Assembly (NCBI GenBank): GCA_002716825.1
Contig: PBCC01000009.1
Span: 1 to 46,122, forward strand
Length of the DNA: 46,122 nt
Source: Halobacteriovorax sp.
Lineage (GTDB): Bacteria > Bdellovibrionota > Bacteriovoracia > Bacteriovoracales > Bacteriovoracaceae
Reading direction: 5' to 3'
Of the stretch, positions 24,812 to 33,091 are shown piece by piece. The notes under the pieces were generated by a model. That model saw nothing but the letters and a program-made list of their open reading frames with translations. It had not been told where the DNA came from and searched no databases. The translations under genes were made by a program, and so were the position numbers. Numbering within the stretch: the first letter of the stretch is position 1; each line of letters begins with the position of its first letter.

Positions 24812-26510
24812 GACGATATTTTTGTATTGTTCGAATAAGTTGTCGCTCAGTTATACTGCGCTGAGCTTTAGTTTTATTGGCTGGAATATCTTCATCATTT
24901 GATTCCATATACCCGTTTGGCAAGATATCGCTTAGCTTAAAGTCTACTCCCACACTCTCGATATCAAAGTCACTATCTTTCAACTTCAAATACTTCACCA
25001 TGGAGTTACTCCAAGTGAATATCCAAAATTGAAAATAGGGCCAATAGCTTTTCATTTTTCCATATTTTGCAATAAGGACTAATCCTTTTAAAGCATAGAG
25101 TAGTCGAGTTGGACGCTTAAAGAGGTGATAAAAGCGCATGGAGAATTGCTTAATTGCTTTAGGGTTAAAGACTATGGCCTTCAAAAATTTGGGAAGATCA
25201 CCAAATCCAGAGCTTGAGCTAGCGATATAGTTTATCGATTGAAATGACTTAATATAATTCTCAAAACGCTTATATTGATAAGCTCCCGAGGTGTAGATCG
25301 TAATAAAGCGCCTAAACTCAGAAATTAAAAAGTCTTTAGGCATAAGATATTTAATATTCGTTTGGAACTTGAAGGCTCCGTGAGTGGCCCAGGTCTGCCT
25401 TAGTCTTCCTCCTAGGCGCATCCTATAATAGAGCGGTGTTCCCGGTAGCGCTGTCAGCCAGTTCGGATCACCTGATATTAAACCCGAGGTCTCTATCCCT
25501 TCTAACGTCTTATTTACAAAGTCAGGGCCATCACTATCAAACCCAAAAATGAGTCCTGCAATAACGATAAAGCCATAAGAGTGTATGACTTTCAGGCTCT
25601 CGTCTAACGAGTAACGATCGTTTTGAACTTTAGCAGTTTCCAGCAAAGAGTTATGGTCAAAGCTTTCAATGCCAATAAAGAGCATATCAAAACCAGCCTT
25701 CCTCATTTTGGTTAATAGGGCTTTGTACTGATAGACATTAATAGTAAGCCATGTGTAGATGCTTATCTTCTTCTTTGTCTTTTGTTGCCACAATAAAATT
25801 TCATCAACGACAGCGTTGGCAAATGCCAGGTCACCAATAAAATTATCGCAAGCAAGTGTTATCTGCTTAACACCTTGATCAACTAAGAAGTCTATCTCTT
25901 CGACAATTAGCTTGGGACTCAGACTGTGTGTTCGATTATTATCTTTCATGATGCGAATATCGCAAAACTCACAAAGAAATGGACACCCTCTCGAGACTTC
26001 AACCACTGCACCATAATAACGATTGATAGAATTCACCAAAAGTTTTTTATGCATTGGTTTTGCAGAAGCGACACTGAATCTTTGCTGAGCTTCAAGGTGC
26101 TTTGGAAGATCTAGTCCTTTTTCTACCGCCTCCACGATCTCAGTAATGAGTAGTTCACCATCGCCTACGCAAATATGATCGAATTCTCCTAAGAGCTCTA
26201 GTTCACCTGCTTGCTTGAGTGACCAGCATATCGGTCCACCAATGATATGTTTCCCATTCGGATTACTTAGCTTTAGCTTTCTCAGAGACTTTAAGATTTG
26301 ATTGATATCTTGATTTAAGCCGCTATACAAAATGAGCTTGAATCCCTTGATGTTCTCTAGCTTATCAAACTGGGTGTCAAAGAGTGAGAGTTGATGAACC
26401 TCATCGATATAACTAGCTAATGTGTAGGCCCAAACAGGCATAAACTTCATGCCGTAGTTTTGTTCTAAGGCATGAATTGGCTCGGGGGCATGAATAAAAG
26501 CGATATTCAC
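24804..26510 (-). CDS. B12-binding-domain radical SAM protein
   Basis: The protein is 568 residues from a GTG at 26510, which overlaps the GT2 stop as GTGA and has AAGGAA 5 nt before it; a longer reading to 26540 lacks a site. Residues about 1-140 form a Rossmann-like cobalamin-binding domain without the DxHxxG His, then the [4Fe-4S] motif CPFLCEFC (C-x3-C-x2-C, residues about 176-183), GIESFD and 'GLIFGFDSDGPD'. The C-terminal ~200 residues resemble the DUF4070-type extension of hopanoid-type (HpnJ/HpnR-like) enzymes. Class B radical SAM enzymes methylate or rearrange unactivated carbons of lipids, sugars or metabolites. Lying between two glycosyltransferases, it probably modifies the lipid carrier or product (inference). 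Confidence 0.9.
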   Translation of the reverse strand: MNIAFIHAPEPIHALEQNYGMKFMPVWAYTLASYIDEVHQLSLFDTQFDKLENIKGFKLILYSGLNQDINQILKSLRKLKLSNPNGKHIIGGPICWSLKQAGELELLGEFDHICVGDGELLITEIVEAVEKGLDLPKHLEAQQRFSVASAKPMHKKLLVNSINRYYGAVVEVSRGCPFLCEFCDIRIMKDNNRTHSLSPKLIVEEIDFLVDQGVKQITLACDNFIGDLAFANAVVDEILLWQQKTKKKISIYTWLTINVYQYKALLTKMRKAGFDMLFIGIESFDHNSLLETAKVQNDRYSLDESLKVIHSYGFIVIAGLIFGFDSDGPDFVNKTLEGIETSGLISGDPNWLTALPGTPLYYRMRLGGRLRQTWATHGAFKFQTNIKYLMPKDFLISEFRRFITIYTSGAYQYKRFENYIKSFQSINYIASSSSGFGDLPKFLKAIVFNPKAIKQFSMRFYHLFKRPTRLLYALKGLVLIAKYGKMKSYWPYFQFWIFTWSNSMVKYLKLKDSDFDIESVGVDFKLSDILPNGYMESNDEDIPANKTKAQRSITERQLIRTIQKYRHE

Positions 26511-27250
26511 TTTTGTTCCTTTTTCCAAGAGTAACGCCAAACTACATAAGCTAATACAAACGGTGAGAGTATGAAATCCTTTAGGCCGAGGCTACCACCG
26601 GGGATATCAATCCACCTATTCAAACTAACGGATTCCGGCATTATTACCAATTTCTGTGCAGGTTGCTCTCCAAGACGAAGAAGCAATTCAACATCAAACA
26701 GCCATCTTGAAACAAAGGGTCGATCAAAGAGATCAAACGCCAATTCACGTGAGAAGAATTTCAATCCACATTGTGAATCCTCTACAGAAAAACTTGTAAA
26801 GAAAGAGACTGCCCACTTGAAAGCATAAGATGCATATAACCTAACCTTCCGACGCTCGATCTTATTACTCTTTAACTTTTTTCTTAATCCAATGATAAAA
26901 AATGGCCGATTAACTGGACATAAATCCAAAACTCTAAAAATTTCACAAAGAGGCGTCGCAAGGTCACTATCAGCAAAGCCAATAATATCGACCTCCACCT
27001 CTTTAAGAGACATAAAGCCTCTTCGCATTGCCTCAGCCTTACCTACGTTAGACTCGAGATTAATGATGGATACATTTTTCTCTGCTTTTAGCTCGCTTAG
27101 CAGGTCACCAGTTTCATCTTTGCTACCATCATTTACAAAAATGAGAAGCAGCTCGACATGCTGCCTTGCAAACTCTCGAAAGCTTTCTATTTTTAATCTC
27201 TCCGCCTCATTAAAGGCCGGAAAAACCAGGGCGGCTCGGTATGAGACCAT
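26507..27250 (-). CDS. Family 2 glycosyltransferase, polyprenyl-phosphate sugar synthase type
   Basis: The protein is 247 residues; the ATG at 27250 has GAGG 6 nt upstream and starts at the conserved VVFPAFNE-like strand (ALVFPAFNEAERL). It has VNDGSKDET for nucleotide binding, the DSD metal motif (94-96) and QCGLKFF (160-166), the pattern of dolichol/undecaprenyl-phosphate mannosyl- or glucosyltransferases. It lacks the usual C-terminal pair of membrane helices, though a hydrophobic stretch is present at the end. It is the first gene of the minus-strand arm and should supply the lipid-linked sugar for the GT-C enzyme. Confidence 0.88.
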   Translation of the reverse strand: MVSYRAALVFPAFNEAERLKIESFREFARQHVELLLIFVNDGSKDETGDLLSELKAEKNVSIINLESNVGKAEAMRRGFMSLKEVEVDIIGFADSDLATPLCEIFRVLDLCPVNRPFFIIGLRKKLKSNKIERRKVRLYASYAFKWAVSFFTSFSVEDSQCGLKFFSRELAFDLFDRPFVSRWLFDVELLLRLGEQPAQKLVIMPESVSLNRWIDIPGGSLGLKDFILSPFVLAYVVWRYSWKKEQK

Positions 27251-27292
27251 CGTTATCCTCAATAAATAAGTAAACTTTAACACAATTGTCGA

Positions 27293-27322
27293 TTGCTGGG
27301 ATTAAAAGGCTCATGTTATCTT
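27293..27322 (+). promoter_or_regulatory. Candidate promoter of the DegT aminotransferase gene
   Basis: TTGCTG (27293-27298), 18 bp spacer, TATCTT (27317-27322). This would give a leader of about 20 nt that contains GGAG before the ATG at 27349. It shares the 98 bp divergent spacer with the GT2 gene. Confidence 0.4.
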
Positions 27323-27348
27323 GGTCAAAATTCTATTTGGAGAGCCCC

Positions 27349-28446
27349 ATGGCCGTTTCTTTCTATAATTTCACCGATCTTCACCACAAAGGCTTTCGTG
27401 AGGACATTAAATCGCGAATTTCTAAGATTATCGACGACGGTTCTTTCGTTGAAGGTGAATTTAATGGGAAGTTTGAAAAAGAGTTTGCTCTCAAACAAGG
27501 TGCCAAACATTGTTTGCTAGTGGCCAATGGAACCGATGCTCTTGAGATTGCTTTGGCTGCTCACGGTATTGGACCAGGTCATAAAGTTGGCGTTCCGGGA
27601 ATTACTTTTTACGCAACGGCAGAGGCCGTGCTCAATGTGGGCGCCGAGCCTATCTTTATCGACGTTGACCCAGTTAGCGCCTGCATGTGTCCAGAGTCAC
27701 TTAAACGAGTCATGAAAGAGCATACGATTAATGCCATTATGCCGGTGCATATCTACGGACTACCGGCCCCAATTAAAGCACTAGAAGCAGTATGCCAGCC
27801 GGCCGGCATCCCTATTATCGAAGACGCCGCCCAAGCCCAAGGAACTTTCGTCGATGGTAAGCCCGTTGGAAGCACCAATAACTTTGTCACCTTTTCGTTT
27901 TATCCAACAAAAAACCTCTCTGCTTTCGGTGATGCCGGAGCCATTTTGTGCCAAGACGATGAGCTGGCCACTATTGTGAAGACGATTAGAAACCACGGTC
28001 GCGGCGACGCTAACCGCTTAGGTAGAAACTCACGTTGCGATCATATGCAGGCGGCAGTTCTCGATCTCAAAATGAAAGATATCGATGGATACAATCAAAA
28101 CCGTAAAAAGATCGCAGCTTGGTATAATGAAGCGCTTAAAGAACTCGATGTAGAGCTTCTACCCGAGCATTTTGTCGAGAGCTCCTCATGGCATTTGTAT
28201 CCAATCAAACTCGCTAATGTCGATCAGCGGGTAGGACTGCAAGAGCATTTGAAGTCCCAAGGAATTGGCACAACTCCATTTTACGAACGCGCCATGTCAC
28301 AAGAAAAAGCTCTTGGCGGTTATAAAGGCGAAGATAGTGTAGCGAAATCATTGGCCGGACGCTTACTCTGCCTGCCCATGAACCCATTCTTAAGCAAAGA
28401 GAACGTGAAAGAAGTAGCAAAAGAGATAGCAAACTTTCTTAGCTAA
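27349..28446 (+). CDS. DegT/DnrJ/EryC1-family PLP aminotransferase
   Basis: The protein is 365 residues; the ATG at 27349 with GGAG 6 nt upstream is preferred to an in-frame start at 27286. It has the PLP contacts NGTDALEIAL (60-69) and EDAAQAQG (158-165), and the Schiff-base lysine in SFYPTKNLSAFGD (Lys 188). The family transaminates keto-sugars bound to nucleotides for LPS, capsule or flagellar glycan precursors. It is divergent from the glycosyltransferase arm and is the only sugar-nucleotide enzyme here, so it may feed that pathway with an amino sugar; the epimerase/dehydratase partners must lie elsewhere. Confidence 0.93.
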   Translation: MAVSFYNFTDLHHKGFREDIKSRISKIIDDGSFVEGEFNGKFEKEFALKQGAKHCLLVANGTDALEIALAAHGIGPGHKVGVPGITFYATAEAVLNVGAEPIFIDVDPVSACMCPESLKRVMKEHTINAIMPVHIYGLPAPIKALEAVCQPAGIPIIEDAAQAQGTFVDGKPVGSTNNFVTFSFYPTKNLSAFGDAGAILCQDDELATIVKTIRNHGRGDANRLGRNSRCDHMQAAVLDLKMKDIDGYNQNRKKIAAWYNEALKELDVELLPEHFVESSSWHLYPIKLANVDQRVGLQEHLKSQGIGTTPFYERAMSQEKALGGYKGEDSVAKSLAGRLLCLPMNPFLSKENVKEVAKEIANFLS

Positions 28447-28483
28447 TTGCGCTATATGACGTTCTTTGATAAGAATTCCAGCA

Positions 28484-29179
28484 ATGGACCATACATTTCA
28501 AGAACACTTTAAATACACTCATCGTAATCCCTATCACGACAAGCTGACAGAGTTTGGCGATTTTCTTCTGCGCGACGAAGACAGCGAACTCAATCGCGGT
28601 CAGTGGAATGAAAAAGTGTTTGGCAGAGAAGGCCAGCTTTGCGCCGAAATTGGCAGCGGCTACGGTCATTTCATGATGGATTATTGTGAGAATAATCCGA
28701 GTGTAAACTTTGTTGGTATGGACTTTCGTTTTAAGCGCACTTTCTATCTCGCAAAAAAACTTGCTGCCCATCCGACTAAAAACTTTCGCTATCTTCGCGC
28801 GCGCGGCGAGCGACTTAAATTTATTTTTGGCGAAAACGAAGTCGATCATATGTTCTACTTCTTTCCCGATCCATGGCCTAAGAAACGCCACCATAAAAAG
28901 CGTCTATTCCAACAGCCATTCATTGAAGCTGCTCATCATGTGATGAAGCCCGGTGCAACTCTTTGGATCAAGACTGACCACGACGGCTATGCTGAATGGA
29001 TGCAAGAGTTCATGAACAAGCCGGAAGCTCAGGCTTTATTTGAATGTAAAATGCATACAACTAATCTTCACGAAGAACATCCCGATCATTTCTTGGCGTC
29101 GTTTAAGACTAAGTTTGAAAAAATCTTTGTTGGCCAAGGAATTAAGATTAAGGCTTTCGAACTCGTCTCAAAGAAGTAG
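28484..29179 (+). CDS. trmB: tRNA (guanine-N7-)-methyltransferase
   Basis: The protein is 231 residues from the ATG at 28484; a TTG at 28466 is possible but gives extra unconserved residues. The SAM-binding motif is EIGSGYGHFM and the hallmark TrmB motif is FPDPWPKKRHHKKRL. It methylates G46 in the variable loop of tRNAs. The start lacks a strong ribosome site. dnaG begins 6 bp after its stop, so trmB, dnaG and rpoD look like one transcription unit. Confidence 0.95.
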   Translation: MDHTFQEHFKYTHRNPYHDKLTEFGDFLLRDEDSELNRGQWNEKVFGREGQLCAEIGSGYGHFMMDYCENNPSVNFVGMDFRFKRTFYLAKKLAAHPTKNFRYLRARGERLKFIFGENEVDHMFYFFPDPWPKKRHHKKRLFQQPFIEAAHHVMKPGATLWIKTDHDGYAEWMQEFMNKPEAQALFECKMHTTNLHEEHPDHFLASFKTKFEKIFVGQGIKIKAFELVSKK

Positions 29180-29185
29180 ACGAAC

Positions 29186-31045
29186 ATGGCGAGCCTAGAA
29201 GATCTCAAACAACGCATTAAAGATATGCCGATTTCTAGTGTTATCGGTATGTATATTCCAGTGTCTAGAAAGGGCACTAAGCATATGGCGGTTTGTCCTT
29301 TTCACGACGACAATGACCCTTCCATGCACGTGGATGACAATCGCGGCTCTTTTATGTGTTTTGTCGACAATACCGGTGGCGATGCGATTACGTTTGTTCA
29401 AAAATATAAAAACTTAGAGTTTCTTGAAGCGCTTAAAGACATCGCCGACAAACTCAGCCTTAACTTTGATGACTTTATTCAAAAGAAAAACAAAGATCCA
29501 AAGCTCGAACTGGCTCAAAAAATATTAGCTAAGTCATCCCTGCTCTATCGAAAAATCGCCACAGACAAAACACCAAAAGAATTCGCTGAGTTCATTAAAA
29601 ATAGAAAACTCTCAGTCGAGACGGCCAAGACTTTTCAGCTCGGCTACGCCCCTGGAACTAATCTTATTACGGGCTATTTAAGCTCGATCAAAGACGAAGG
29701 CGAGAGAGAAAGAACGCTCAAACTTGCCCAGGAAATTCATCTTATTCGAGAGAGTAATCGCGATGATCAGGGACACTTTGACACTTTTCGCGACAGAGTC
29801 ATGTTCCCCATCTGGGATCAATACGGCCACGTTGCCGGCTTTGGTGGTCGCCAAGTTTTCGACTATCAAAAGGGTAAGTATATAAACTCACAGGAGTCCT
29901 TCGTCTTTAGGAAGAAGCAAATCCTCTACGGTATGCATCTTGCAAAAACTAGCATCAGACAGCGCGATGCTGTCATCCTTTGCGAGGGTTATATGGATTG
30001 CATAGCGCTTCACCACCATGGTTTTACCAACGCCGTTGCGGTGATGGGTGTTGCCATGAGTGAAGGGTCGCTTAAAGTTCTAAAGGCACTGACTTCAAAT
30101 TTCTACCTGGCACTTGATGGCGATGATGCCGGCATGAAGGCCATGGAAAGACTTAATACTTTGGCTCTCGAAAATGGAATCGTGCCAAAGCTTGTCGATC
30201 TAAGCCCGACTAAAGATCCAGACGACTTTCTACAATCTCAGGGAAAACTGGCTTTTCAGAGCAGGATTGACGAAGCGCGTGCATTTATTGATGTTTTAAT
30301 TGAGACTCGCCTACCCGAAAAAATTCCCGAAGTGACTGACCGAAAGCTTGAACTATTGCAGCAATTTTTTGCTGTCGTCGCGCCGCTTGGAATGGATTTG
30401 GCCGCAACTGAGCGCTTAACTAACCTGGCAAAACGCATTGGTCTGACATCTGATTCAAGCCAAGTAGTTAAAACTTATGAAGAATATTTAAGTAATCGCG
30501 GTAAGCATCGCCCCATCCCGATCAGTGAGCCAACACCTGCTCCCCCAGTGGCAACAGAGAGTGCACCGGCCGTTATCAAACCTCGTGCCAAACTTGCCAG
30601 AGTAGAACAATTTCTCCTGCAAGAATTGATCCTATGCCCGGAGCTATTATCGCGCCCGGAGATAGGCGAACTCCTTGATTTTGTACGCTCTGATGAGGTA
30701 CAAACGTATGTTTCGAGGCTTCGTGACCTAGTCTATGAAGTCGATGAAAGTGAGTTTGCTCGCGTAGTGCTCGAGATGACGAGTTCGGAAGAATTCTCTC
30801 TTGAACTTAAAGAGATTGCAGGCGCTGCTATCTTTAAGTATCGACCGCACTCCCCTGACGGGAAGATCCTTGAAAAAATGTTCAAAGATCTGCGAATCAA
30901 AGCTCAAGAAGAAGATTTAAAAGAAAAGCGTGAAGAAGTTAAGCGCTTGCAACGCCAGGCCGTTACGCACGAAGATAGCGAACGCCTCTTGCATGAACTA
31001 GCAGCACTCGATCGTCGCTTACAGACTTTAAAAAAACGTTCCTAA
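29186..31045 (+). CDS. dnaG: DNA primase
   Basis: The 619-residue protein makes RNA primers at the replication fork. The N-terminal zinc-ribbon region shows C37-x2-H40 and C58, but the fourth ligand of the usual C-x2-C is Asp61 (CFVDN instead of CFGC). The catalytic core (about 120-350) has the TOPRIM motifs EGYMD (267-271) and DGDDAG (311-316). A proline-rich linker (about 445-465) leads to the C-terminal helicase-binding region. Its length is ordinary. It is followed at 22 bp by rpoD, the classical dnaG-rpoD pairing. Confidence 0.96.
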   Translation: MASLEDLKQRIKDMPISSVIGMYIPVSRKGTKHMAVCPFHDDNDPSMHVDDNRGSFMCFVDNTGGDAITFVQKYKNLEFLEALKDIADKLSLNFDDFIQKKNKDPKLELAQKILAKSSLLYRKIATDKTPKEFAEFIKNRKLSVETAKTFQLGYAPGTNLITGYLSSIKDEGERERTLKLAQEIHLIRESNRDDQGHFDTFRDRVMFPIWDQYGHVAGFGGRQVFDYQKGKYINSQESFVFRKKQILYGMHLAKTSIRQRDAVILCEGYMDCIALHHHGFTNAVAVMGVAMSEGSLKVLKALTSNFYLALDGDDAGMKAMERLNTLALENGIVPKLVDLSPTKDPDDFLQSQGKLAFQSRIDEARAFIDVLIETRLPEKIPEVTDRKLELLQQFFAVVAPLGMDLAATERLTNLAKRIGLTSDSSQVVKTYEEYLSNRGKHRPIPISEPTPAPPVATESAPAVIKPRAKLARVEQFLLQELILCPELLSRPEIGELLDFVRSDEVQTYVSRLRDLVYEVDESEFARVVLEMTSSEEFSLELKEIAGAAIFKYRPHSPDGKILEKMFKDLRIKAQEEDLKEKREEVKRLQRQAVTHEDSERLLHELAALDRRLQTLKKRS

Positions 31046-31067
31046 CCTCCATTAAAAGGGAGATACC

Positions 31068-32813
31068 ATGTCAGTTGTCGGCGTATTCATCAACTCTAAA
31101 GAATTTTCTAAGCTGTTGGTGAAAGGTAAAGACCAAAACTATCTCACACCAGAAGAGATTAACGACGCTATTCCTGCAAGCATTGTTGAAGCTGCTGCCG
31201 TTGATGAAATCATGGCAACTATTTACGAAGCTAAGATTGAAATTCACGCAGATGAGCAAGATGAAGAAGAAGAAGGTATTCGTCTCGATGGTACTGAAAT
31301 CATCGAAGAAACACTTTCACGCGAAGAAAAAGCAGAACTTCGCTCAGCCTCTACAGATCCGGTTAAACTCTACCTTAAGCGTATGGGCTCGGTTGCACTT
31401 CTAACTCGTGAAGGCGAAGTTGTTATTGCAAAAGAAATTGAAGAAGGTGAAAGAGAGATTATCCTTTCATCACTTGCTTCATCCCACGCCCTTGAAGAAA
31501 TCGTTAAGCTTAAAGAGAGAATTGAAACTCAAGAAAACCAAAACGAGTTCATCAAAGAACTCGTTCGTGGCCTCGATGATGAAAGCTCTGTTGGTGATAT
31601 CAAGAAATACAAAGAGCGTATCTACGCTGTTGTCGCTCGTATTGAAGAAATTCTATCTGACATTAAAGAAGAAGATGGAACACTTAAGAAATTTACCAAG
31701 CAACAACAAAAAGAAATGGAAGTTATCGGTCAGGAGATGGCCGACCTGACATTCAACCGCAAGATCATCAACTCTTTCGTTGAACCAGTAAAAAAGTACT
31801 ATCTTCAGTTCAGAGAACTCTTTGAACAACAAGATCGTATTTTCAAGTTCCTCGAAGTTAAAGACTCAGAAGAATATAAAGTCCTTTATGACAAAATCAT
31901 GGAAGACGATAATTTCAAGCGTCAGTTTGCAAAAGACCTTTTCACAACTGATGCTAAGATTGAGCAGCTCATCCGTAACCAAGAAGACATCCTAAGAAAG
32001 CTTCGTCGCTTGTCTCTAGATGCTGGTATGGAATTTGAAGATATTGAAAACGTTTTCAACATCATTCAAAACGGTGAAGAAAAAGCCGACCACGCTAAAT
32101 CTCGCTTGGTTGAAGCTAACCTTCGTCTCGTTGTTTCGATTGCTAAGAAATACACAAACCGTGGCCTTCAATTCTTGGATCTTATCCAAGAAGGAAATAT
32201 TGGTCTTATGAAAGCGGTTGATAAGTTTGAGTATCGTCGTGGCTATAAGTTCTCAACTTATGCTACTTGGTGGATTCGTCAGGCTATTACGCGCGCCATT
32301 GCCGACCAAGCCAGAACGATTCGTATTCCAGTTCACATGATCGAGACCATCAACAAAATGGTTCGTACTCAACGTCAATTGATTCAGGAACTTGGTCGTG
32401 AACCAACTCCAGAAGAGATTGCCGATCGTATGGAACTTCCAGTTGAAAAAGTTAAGAAGGTTCAAAAAATCTCTAAAGAGCCTATCTCTCTAGAAACACC
32501 TATTGGTGAAGAAGAAGATAGCTCTCTTGGCGATTTCATTGAAGATAAGAAAATCATCTCACCACAAGACGCTGTGATGTCTGTGACACTTTCTGAACAA
32601 ACTCGTGCCGTGCTCTCGACTCTTACTCCAAGAGAGGAAAAAGTCCTGCGTATGCGTTTTGGTATCGGTGAGAAGTCCGACCATACTCTTGAAGAAGTGG
32701 GACAAGATTTCTTTGTTACACGTGAACGTATCCGTCAGATCGAAGCCAAAGCCCTTCGTAAACTGCGTCACCCTTCACGTGCCAAAATGCTTAAATCGTA
32801 TATTGATAACTGA
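31068..32813 (+). CDS. rpoD: Primary sigma factor (sigma-70)
   Basis: The 581-residue protein directs RNA polymerase to housekeeping promoters. It has an acidic N-terminal part (EDEIxx, region 1.1-like, with DEQDEEEEG), a long non-conserved insertion, the region 2 core ([39 protein letters not shown], about 370-415), and region 4 with its HTH near the C-terminus ([30 protein letters not shown]). AAGGGAG lies upstream of the ATG. Codon use is strongly biased towards highly expressed codons compared with neighbours. The stop codon lies inside a long perfect stem-loop. Confidence 0.97.
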   Translation: MSVVGVFINSKEFSKLLVKGKDQNYLTPEEINDAIPASIVEAAAVDEIMATIYEAKIEIHADEQDEEEEGIRLDGTEIIEETLSREEKAELRSASTDPVKLYLKRMGSVALLTREGEVVIAKEIEEGEREIILSSLASSHALEEIVKLKERIETQENQNEFIKELVRGLDDESSVGDIKKYKERIYAVVARIEEILSDIKEEDGTLKKFTKQQQKEMEVIGQEMADLTFNRKIINSFVEPVKKYYLQFRELFEQQDRIFKFLEVKDSEEYKVLYDKIMEDDNFKRQFAKDLFTTDAKIEQLIRNQEDILRKLRRLSLDAGMEFEDIENVFNIIQNGEEKADHAKSRLVEANLRLVVSIAKKYTNRGLQFLDLIQEGNIGLMKAVDKFEYRRGYKFSTYATWWIRQAITRAIADQARTIRIPVHMIETINKMVRTQRQLIQELGREPTPEEIADRMELPVEKVKKVQKISKEPISLETPIGEEEDSSLGDFIEDKKIISPQDAVMSVTLSEQTRAVLSTLTPREEKVLRMRFGIGEKSDHTLEEVGQDFFVTRERIRQIEAKALRKLRHPSRAKMLKSYIDN

Positions 32814-32845
32814 TTTGATTTGAGCTACTGGCTCAAATCAAATCA
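32811..32845 (+). repeat. 15 bp perfect inverted repeat over the rpoD stop codon
   Basis: TGATTTGATTTGAGC (32811-32825) and GCTCAAATCAAATCA (32831-32845) pair without mismatch round a 5 nt loop; the first three bases are the rpoD stop. No T-run follows, so it is not a standard intrinsic terminator. It may stabilise the 3' end of the mRNA, pause ribosomes or polymerase, or be an RNase target. Confidence 0.8.
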
Positions 32846-32960
32846 GCCTTGGCGATGGGCGTGACGCGATAGCGTCGACCAGCGCTAAGGAGTCTGCCTT
32901 TTCGTTTTGCGAAACGAAAGTTTCGTATCGGCACAAATGAAGTCAGCCTTTTCTAAAACA
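32846..32960 (+). other. Structured spacer between rpoD hairpin and terminator
   Basis: No ORF is seen. The stretch holds a GACGC-GATA-GCGTC stem (32863-32876). It also holds two overlapping hairpins that exclude each other: TTTCGTTT/AAACGAAA (32900-32907 with 32912-32919) and CGAAAC-GAAA-GTTTCG (32910-32925), the latter with a GAAA tetraloop. Three imperfect copies of TCAGCCTT or TCTGCCTT are also present (near 32843, 32893 and 32943). Together with the downstream terminator it could be a long structured 3' UTR or a small RNA. Confidence 0.5.
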
Positions 32961-32986
32961 AGCCCTGCACCCGCGGGGCTTTTTTT
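32961..32986 (+). terminator. Strong intrinsic terminator of the dnaG-rpoD unit
   Basis: AGCCCTGC (32961-32968) pairs with GCGGGGCT (32973-32980) as an 8 bp stem, including one G-T, with a 4 nt loop and a run of seven T. The remaining bases to the next gene at 33092 show only an AT-rich promoter-like region. Confidence 0.92.
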
Positions 32987-33091
32987 ATTTACCCACCGAT
33001 TCGGAATTTCCAAACTTACTCACTTCTCCCCATAACATCCTCCCATTCGCCTTATTATATTGAGAATTACTTCTTAAATACTGAGGCTTCT

